Below, piece after piece: positions 57,786 through 64,000 of a stretch of 64,000 nt of DNA; position 1 is the stretch's first letter; each line of letters starts with the position of its first letter. This DNA is from Ovis canadensis (taxonomy: Eukaryota > Chordata > Mammalia > Artiodactyla > Bovidae), in the NCBI RefSeq assembly GCF_042477335.2, contig NC_091247.1:231955001-232019000 (forward strand). The letters run 5' to 3'. The translations under genes and the position numbers were made by a program. Below the pieces are notes generated by a model. That model did no database searches. It saw only the letters and a program-made list of their open reading frames with translations, and had not been told where the DNA came from.

Positions 57786-58008
57786 GCTGCTGCTGCTGCT
57801 GAGCCAATCAGTCATGTCCTACACTGTGCGACCCCATGGACAGCAGCCCCCCAGGCTCTCCTGTCCCTGGGGTTCTCCAGGCAAGAACACTGGAGTGTGT
57901 TGCCATTTCCTTCTCCAGTGCATGCAAGTGAAAAGTGAAAGTGAAGTCGCTCAGTCGTGTCCTACTCTGTGTGACCCCATGGACTGCAGCCCACCAGGCT
58001 CCTCTGTC
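57786..58008 (-). repeat. Bov-A2 SINE, partial
   Basis: Antisense Bov-A2: CTG-repeat end on the left, first monomer complete, second monomer cut at 'ccaccaggctcctctgtc'. Confidence 0.9.
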
Positions 58009-58692
58009 ACACATTGCTAGGCATCAGAAGAAAGAGAAAGATGCAAAGCTAAGTCTACATGGGGCACATTGTGATATAAGGTCATTTTTTTTTTCCTGGT
58101 TACTCTTTTCCTTCAGTGGCGACCCCCCCTGGTCCTAGATGCTCATCTTTGAGGGATGGCGCTCACCTGGTGGTGAAGCTGCAGGTGCAAGGCCCCAGGA
58201 CCCCCTTGTGCATCACCCTCTCTCAGCTCAGCTGTCTCCAGAGCATCTCCAGATCTGAGTAAGATCACAAGCACACAGCCCTCCCAGCTGTTTCCCTGAG
58301 GCTCCTCTGCCTGCAGTCCCTTCCTGCCCCCAGGGAGGGCCTTTCTTATCTACCCACATCTTCCCTTCCCTCTTGCTCAGGAGAGTGGCTTCTGAACTGC
58401 TTTTCAGAGGATACATATTATCGAATCACCTTTCTTCATTCTAACTCCCTGATACAAAGAAATTCTTCCAACCAGTAGGGAGTCCATGTATCTTTTAAAA
58501 AGATACATTTTTAGAAGAAAACATTTTAAATTAAAAAAAAAATTCTTCCTACCAGTAAGGACCCATGTATCTTTACAAAAGATACATTTCCCTACCTGTA
58601 TTCATTTGTTACTGCTGGTATAACAAATGAGCACAGGTTCACTTTCTCATCCGTCTGGAGAAGTCCAACGTGGATCTTGCTGTGCGGACATC
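58009..58692. other. Intergenic, no gene recognised
   Basis: Contains a T run near 58086-58094 and a local repeat of 'aattcttcc(a/t)accagta' and 'catgtatcttt' words (about 58460-58580). Nothing else was recognised. Confidence 0.45.
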
Positions 58693-58866
58693 GAGGTGCC
58701 GGCGGGCTGTGCTCCTTCTGGAGGACCTGGGGGTGCTCTTCCTAGGGGTTGAGGTGTCGGCGGGCTGCACTCCTTCTGGAGGACCTGGGGGTGCTCTTCC
58801 TAGGGGTTGAGGTGTCAGCGGGCTGCACTCCTTCTGGAGGATCTGGGGGTGTTCTTCCTAGGGGTC
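58693..58866. repeat. Minisatellite, three copies of a 58-bp unit
   Basis: Units at 58693-58750, 58751-58808 and 58809-58866 each begin GAGGTG(C/T)C and carry 'ctccttctggaggacctggg' (third copy with one change). Differences are few. Confidence 0.97.
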
Positions 58867-59512
58867 GCCGCACTGCTCGCCTGGGGGCCCAGCAGCCACT
58901 TCAGCCCCGAGGTGGCTCATGTTGTCACGGCTCCTCCACCAGCTGTGACCCTCCTGACTCCCTCTCTGACTTCTGAGGACCCTTGGGACTACGTTGCACC
59001 CTCACCAGTGACCCGAGGGCCTCCGGGTGTATATCCTTTCTTTAACCACACCCACACGAGTCCCTTCTGCCCTGTGAGTTAACAGTCACAGGTTCTGGGG
59101 ATTAGGACCCAGACGTCTTTAGGGGGAGGGAAACTTGATCACACTACTCTCTCTGCGCAACTTGAGAGAAAATTACTTTAAACAATTGCAAGGTACCTTC
59201 ACAACAGCTCAGAGTAGCATCACCTGCTAAAATATGACGTACAGATAACACAACAGCTGGGCCATAATGTGGGTCTCAATAAACAGGCCTAGAAGAATGC
59301 TTTCCTAATTTTTCACCAGCGAGAAACGACGATCAGGTTGCATTTGGGTGACACCTGTCGGGGTCGTTTCCTGAAGCATGAGGTCGGGGAGGGTGGGTGC
59401 GGTCTGCACAGACAGGGCTGAGGCGGGCGAGGTCCCGGTGAACACAGGCATGGAATCCAAGGGACAGCGAGGCCTCTGCAGGCTCAGGCAGGAGGAGCCC
59501 CGGACTTCAGGG
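58867..59512. other. Spacer before duplication copy 2
   Basis: No gene was recognised. It probably includes sequence that would lie upstream of base 1 if the duplicated block extends further left. Confidence 0.4.
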
Positions 59513-59714
59513 TGGGAGCTGGGTGGGCAGGATGCGGCTGCGCGTGTGGGGGTCCCTGAGACACCGAGTCTTCTCACCACCGATTTGTGCAAGGGCCCCA
59601 CTCTTTAACTCCTAGTCACCCCGTGATGTCCTGGTCTACAGCGTCCATTCAACACAAAAGCGCAGCGTATTAGCAGCGTGGCAGGACTGCAGAGGGCGGT
59701 TCGGCCCGCTGAGA

Positions 59715-60545
59715 TCAAGAAGCATTTGAGAAGCAGCAGCGCTGCTGAGCCCGGAGTCCCGGGAGACTCCTTCCGCCCCGGCCCGTCGGCGATCCCCAGC
59801 CCCGGAGCTTCCCGATCCGGTCCTCTGCTGGAGAGGGGCCCGGGCGCCCGCACGTCTGAGCCCTGGGTCTCGCGACTGAGCTCGGGTGTGCCGCGCGCCC
59901 CTTCTCCCGGTCTTCCGGTCCCGGTTCCCGCAGCGGCCGGAGGCCCGGGGTCGGGCCCGGGGAGGCGAGCGGGCGGGGACGCGCGGCCCCGTCGGTGGCC
60001 GCGTACGGGGAGCGGGTGCAGTTTCTCCCCGCGGGGCCGAGCCCGGTCGTCGGAAGCCCTGAGCCTGGCGAAGGATCCGCTGTGCCGCCCGCGGGATCCC
60101 CGGGGCCTCCGCATCTCCCGCCCGCGGGGGATCGGAAAGGTCTCTGGGGCACGGAGACCGCCCCGCTCTCTCCTCGCCGCCTCCCGGCTTCTTGGGGCTC
60201 ACCAGGCTCCCGGGTTCCACCAGCGGCCAGGGGCCCGGAGCTCCTGCGGGGACGGGACCCCAGATTCCACCCGGCCCTGGGCCCTCCGTGCGCGTCGCCT
60301 GCCCCGCGGGCGCGGCTTCCCGGAGCGGCCGGCCGAGCGGCAGCCCCAGCCAGGGAGATGCGGCCGCTGGAGGCGCCGTCGGACGTGGACACGGGGCCGC
60401 CTGGGCTTCTGGCTCCGCCGCCCGCCCCGGCTGCAGCCCGAGGGCCGGTGGACACCAAGCGAGGCGGCTTCGCCGTCCACCCGCGGAGCGCAGGGGCGGC
60501 CCTAAACTACGACTCGGGGTCAACTGCACGCGCGTCGCTTCTTTG
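59715..60545. other. CpG island in duplication copy 2
   Basis: Paralogue of the island at 200-1030. Several substitutions change amino acids in any frame read across it, and indels break the long forward frame of copy 1 (here it stops at 60505). The region is therefore not behaving like a conserved coding exon. Confidence 0.7.
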
Positions 60546-60605
60546 ATCCACGTCTCCGGTGTGAAAGAACCCAGAGTTCCCACCCTGGGCGGAAGAAAGG
60601 TTCTC

Positions 60606-60613
60606 TATAAAGG
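60606..60613 (+). promoter_or_regulatory. TATA-like box, paralogue of 1098-1105
   Basis: TATAAAGG is conserved between the two copies. The same caution as for copy 1 applies. Confidence 0.2.
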
Positions 60614-62249
60614 TTTTGTAGACGGCGTTCTTTCTCCGGCCAAAATAAGAGGGTTGGTGATTTGAAACGCCACCGTCACCCACGCTGTTGGCGGTGCGCC
60701 TGAAGGGCAGGTCTGAGCCTAACCCGCTGTGGGTGCGTGGAGCACAGAGCAGTGCCCGCCTCGGCTGCTCCTCAGCCGTCAGAGAGTCACTCTCAGGGCT
60801 GGACTCCAGCTCCAGGGCTGGGGCTGGAAAGGCGGCTTCTGTCCCGCTGGGAGCCTCAGTAGATACTGACGGCTTGATGGGTGAGGAACTGTGCCCAGCA
60901 AGTAACTGCTGCTCAAAACACGATGGGCGCCAGCGCGCAGCAGGAAAAGGGTACCGAACAGGACAGCTTCCCTCCTGCTGGAGGCTGGGATGCACAGATG
61001 AGCTTGTTGCAGCAAAAAGAGAAATGCAGTGTTTCCTGTCCTGAGAACAAGGAAAGTAAACAGGGAAGACTAGACGAGAAACGTGGCCGGTCGCCAAAGA
61101 GTTAAATCACTCCTAGTTTTACTTGAGGTGTTTCTAACCTGTGTGTCTGTAACCGGGAGTCCCCGATCCTGCGTACTTTCCATCCTGCACCACGTTTCTG
61201 CTCTCCCTGCACCCTCTTGTAGCAAGTCACCCCTTAGAGCTGTTTGCATTTCGGGAGGAAGGTGGCAGGCTGGCGGACCCAGGAGACCCAGGCTGTACAC
61301 AGTCTCTCGGGTCCCCCAGGAGGGGACAGGGCCCTGTTCCTGGGGGGCTAGCCTGCTGTGTGCTCCCCTTGGCCAGCTGAGGAGTAAAGCCGTCTAATTC
61401 CTCCAAAATTCTGTTTCCCGTATTTTTTAATTGAGCATTGGTGGGCAGAGAAAGGAGAGATTTTGGCAGTAACAAGGCGGCCACGCATGAGTGGGAGGCA
61501 GGGGTGGAGGCGGGGGGCGGAGTATCCTGGGGCGGGGGAGGACTCGAACCCCTCACACCTCAGGCAGCTTTTGGTAATTTGGGTTTTGTTTTCTGAGTAT
61601 AGGTTTCATAGTTACAGCGCATAGCTCTATCACTCAGTTTTGGAATGGTGGTCCCTATGGGTGGGAGCGTCCACTATAAATGGATAGAATAGGCCATTGC
61701 ATCTTACATCCCATGGACCAAATTCCACTCCCAGATTGTGCTGGTAGGGCCTGAAAGCTGAAAATGACTTTTATACCTTTAAATGGTTGAAAATAATTCT
61801 TAAAGATAGTATTTGCAGCATGAAAATTCTATTCATTATACTCATATTCATCCAGATTTCATTGTCTATAAGGAGTGTTTTCTTGAAACAGGCTCTTCAT
61901 GTACTTCTTATCTGTGGTGCTTCTTGGATACAATGACTGAGCTGAGTGGATCCAACAGATGTCATGTGGCAAAGCTAAAATATTTACTCTCTGGATCTTT
62001 ATAGAGGTTTGCCCACCTCCACTGTAGAAATATGGTAGGGGTTTTGTTTATTTGTTTGTTTTTAACACATATGCTGAGAACTATACATTAGAAACATTGT
62101 GAATTTTGCTCACATTACAAATTACTGTGAATTTAGTTCACATTACATTGTGCATTCTGTTCTTTGGAACAAACCTCCTGTGGGTAGATGTCCAGCTGGT
62201 CACATCACTCTCAGAAATCTCACCAGCATGAACACTGCGCCTGTGTACT
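60614..62249. other. Gene-free part of duplication copy 2
   Basis: Paralogue of 1106-2718. Nothing beyond the shared sequence. Confidence 0.5.
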
Positions 62250-62460
62250 CAGTTGCTACTCAGTTGCTAAGTTGTGTCTCTTTGTGACCCCATGGACTGT
62301 AGCCCTGCAGGCTCTTCTGTTCCTGGGGATTCTCCTGGCAAGAATAATACTGGAGTGGGTTGACAGGCCCTCCTCCAGGAGCTCTTCCCAACCCAGGGAT
62401 CGAACCTGGGTCTCCCTCATTGCAGGTGGATTCTTTACCATCTGAGCCACCAGGAAAACC
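62250..62460 (-). repeat. Bov-tA SINE
   Basis: Paralogue of 2719-2931 with the same insertion site. Confidence 0.9.
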
Positions 62461-62729
62461 TCTCAGGAGAATGGTCAAGCTGAATCGAGTTCTCAGAGTG
62501 ATGTTTACTCTACTTTCTGTCTCAAATGTCACCCCTTAATTGATTCTCCCACCCTTTTCTGCCTTGATTTGTCAAATTTTCCATCTCTTCCTGCCCCCTG
62601 CCCCCAGAGGGTCTCTCTGCATTCCTTCCAACCTATCCTTCCTGCAGCAGAAAATGCAACTAAGAAAATAAAAACCCAAATCCTCCTTAAAAATTTCAGT
62701 AGTTTCTCACTACCACCAGACCCACGATC

Positions 62730-63140
62730 CAGGACCTTCCATGAATGACCCCTGTGTTTTTCCTCAGGCTAATCTCCCTGCCATCCTGGGCTTCTTTGAG
62801 TGCCTGGCACCGTACGTTTCCCCCCGAGTCAAGGCTTTATATATGCCGCTCCTCCTGCCTGGGGAGCTCTTCTCCCTACCCCTTGTTCCACCAGCTCCCC
62901 ACCATTTCATCTCCATGTTCAGTACTCCTTGTTCAGGGGCGTCTTCCCTAACCCTTCCACCAGCTCCCAAGCACCTGCATTCCCCCTCTGTCACATTCAT
63001 CAGATTGCCAGTTCTTATGGAATCTCCTGCTGGACGGAAAACTCTGGGAGAGCAGGGCTGTGCCTTGCTCGTGGTTCTTTCCTGGCTCCTGACACATTGA
63101 TTCTCTGTCACTGTTGAATAGATGGTTGAAGGATGAGTGA
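62730..63140 (+). repeat. L2 LINE 3' relic
   Basis: Paralogue of 3215-3625. Confidence 0.6.
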
Positions 63141-63506
63141 CGGGGGTGTGCTGGGAGAGGCCTGGCTCTGCGATCATCTGGCAATGCCACACATCTTCGG
63201 AGGATTTGGAGACTGGACGAGGTAATCGCTAACATTCATCAGCTCAGACATCTATTAATCTTTAGGCTTACTCCCAGCCTGTTCCATTTGCTCCAAGATA
63301 TTTGGTTGAGCATTCGTTGTACTGAACTTGAGATTCAAGATTAGGCTGTGGCTAAAAGAGTTAAAAGTGACAGCTGCTTGGTACACACATAAAATTATCT
63401 GCATAGTTTCTGAGATCTTTCTCCAGCTACAGAGCTCAGAGAATAGCCACCAAAACCACATAGTCATGCACTTGGCCACATAGTTTCCTGGGTACTAAAG
63501 CACTGT

Positions 63507-63610
63507 TGGAGAAGGCAATGGCACCCCACTCCAGCACTCTTGCCTGGAAAATACAGTGGATGGAGGAGCCTGGTGGGCTGCAATCCATGGGGTCGCTGAG
63601 GGTCGGACAC
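63507..63610 (+). repeat. Bov-A2 SINE cut at a duplication junction
   Basis: First monomer only, in the same site as 3983. It stops at 'gggtcggacac', where the sequence switches to the 24.88-kb block. Confidence 0.93.
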
Positions 63611-64000
63611 GGTCCTTGTTCCCGATCCCTCACACCTATAAAAGTCTTTTATTATGTGCAACTCCTCAGTTTCTAACTGCTGAATTGGATGCTGCCTGAT
63701 TCACAAATCTGTAAATAGAGGCACTAAGATTTTAAACTTTTACTCAGTTGAATTTTATTTTATTTTAATAGGGCTTACAGCTTATTTTGGAGAAAGCACC
63801 CAACTCCAGTACTCTTGCCTGGAAAATCCCATGGACAGAGGAGCCTGGAGGGTGTGGTCCATGGGGTCGATCAGAGTCACACATGACTGAGTAACTTCAC
63901 TTTCACTTTTCACTTTCCTGCATTGGAGAAGGAAATGGCAACCCACTCCAATGTTCTTGCCTGGAGAATCCCAGGGATGGGGGAGCCTGGTGGGCTGACG
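63611..64000. repeat. Duplicated segment, partner of 24878-25266
   Basis: Nearly identical to 24878-25266 from 'ggtccttgtt' onward, up to the window end. It is foreign to the preceding 4-kb block. Confidence 0.95.
63789..64000 (+). repeat. Bov-A2 SINE, truncated by window end
   Basis: Same insertion as 25055-25317. The left flank CAGCTTATTTT corresponds to the target-site sequence there. Confidence 0.93.

Larger units (their letters stand above)
59513..63610. repeat. Segmental duplication block, copy 2
   Basis: Direct-orientation paralogue of 1-4085. It carries the same order of CpG island, Bov-tA and L2 relic. Small indels include extra bases near 62080-62120. It ends abruptly at 63610 inside a Bov-A2 SINE. 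Confidence 0.95.

Noticed and set aside
59636-60583. Minus-strand 315-codon frame in copy 2 CpG island
   Set aside because: Copy 1 has only a shorter related frame (233-1021) with a different end, and both strands are open at once. This fits a stop-poor CpG island.

Overview
The window is repeat-rich mammalian nuclear DNA from a bovid ruminant. It is full of Bov-tA and Bov-A2 SINEs, other tRNA-derived ruminant SINEs, a nearly complete BovB (RTE) LINE, old L1 and L2 pieces and several endogenous retrovirus (ERV) LTRs. One young retroviral insertion carries betaretroviral pol and env sequence of the jaagsiekte sheep retrovirus (JSRV) type, which points to sheep, goat or a close relative. I recognise no intact host protein-coding gene, rRNA, tRNA or CRISPR array. 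Every long open frame that I can explain is retroelement sequence or a chance frame in a GC-rich CpG island.

The layout is a mosaic of segmental duplications. (1) A block of about 4.1 kb with a CpG island occupies 1-4085 and recurs in direct orientation, nearly identical, at 59513-63610. At 63610/63611 the second copy stops inside a Bov-A2 SINE and continues into sequence that matches 24878-25266. (2) An older, diverged unit occurs three times: A (about 26.4-31.3 kb, with an upstream part D from about 19.8 kb), B (about 39.5-45.4 kb) and C (about 51.1-51.9 plus 53.2-56.5 kb). Each copy has its own CpG island (29.3-30.2, 43.0-44.6 and 54.0-55.6 kb). A and B share a SINE inserted at the same place. 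(3) A diverged dispersed repeat lies at 11.5-12.4 kb (+) and again at 36.65-37.5 kb (-).

The most unusual object is the element at 31346-32921. It is a 1576-bp retroviral insertion with a 6-bp target-site duplication (GTTGGC), but both ends are U5 LTR termini facing outward and no U3 was recognised. Inside are a perfect inverted repeat of U5 (97-bp arms, 16-bp spacer), a lysine-tRNA-type primer binding site, an inverted integrase-env segment and a second U5 foldback. It looks like a rearranged viral cDNA integrated through two U5 ends.

The remaining sequence consists of ordinary intergenic stretches, simple repeats and short tandem duplications. The CpG islands are the best candidates for host regulatory function, but no exon structure could be assigned to them.
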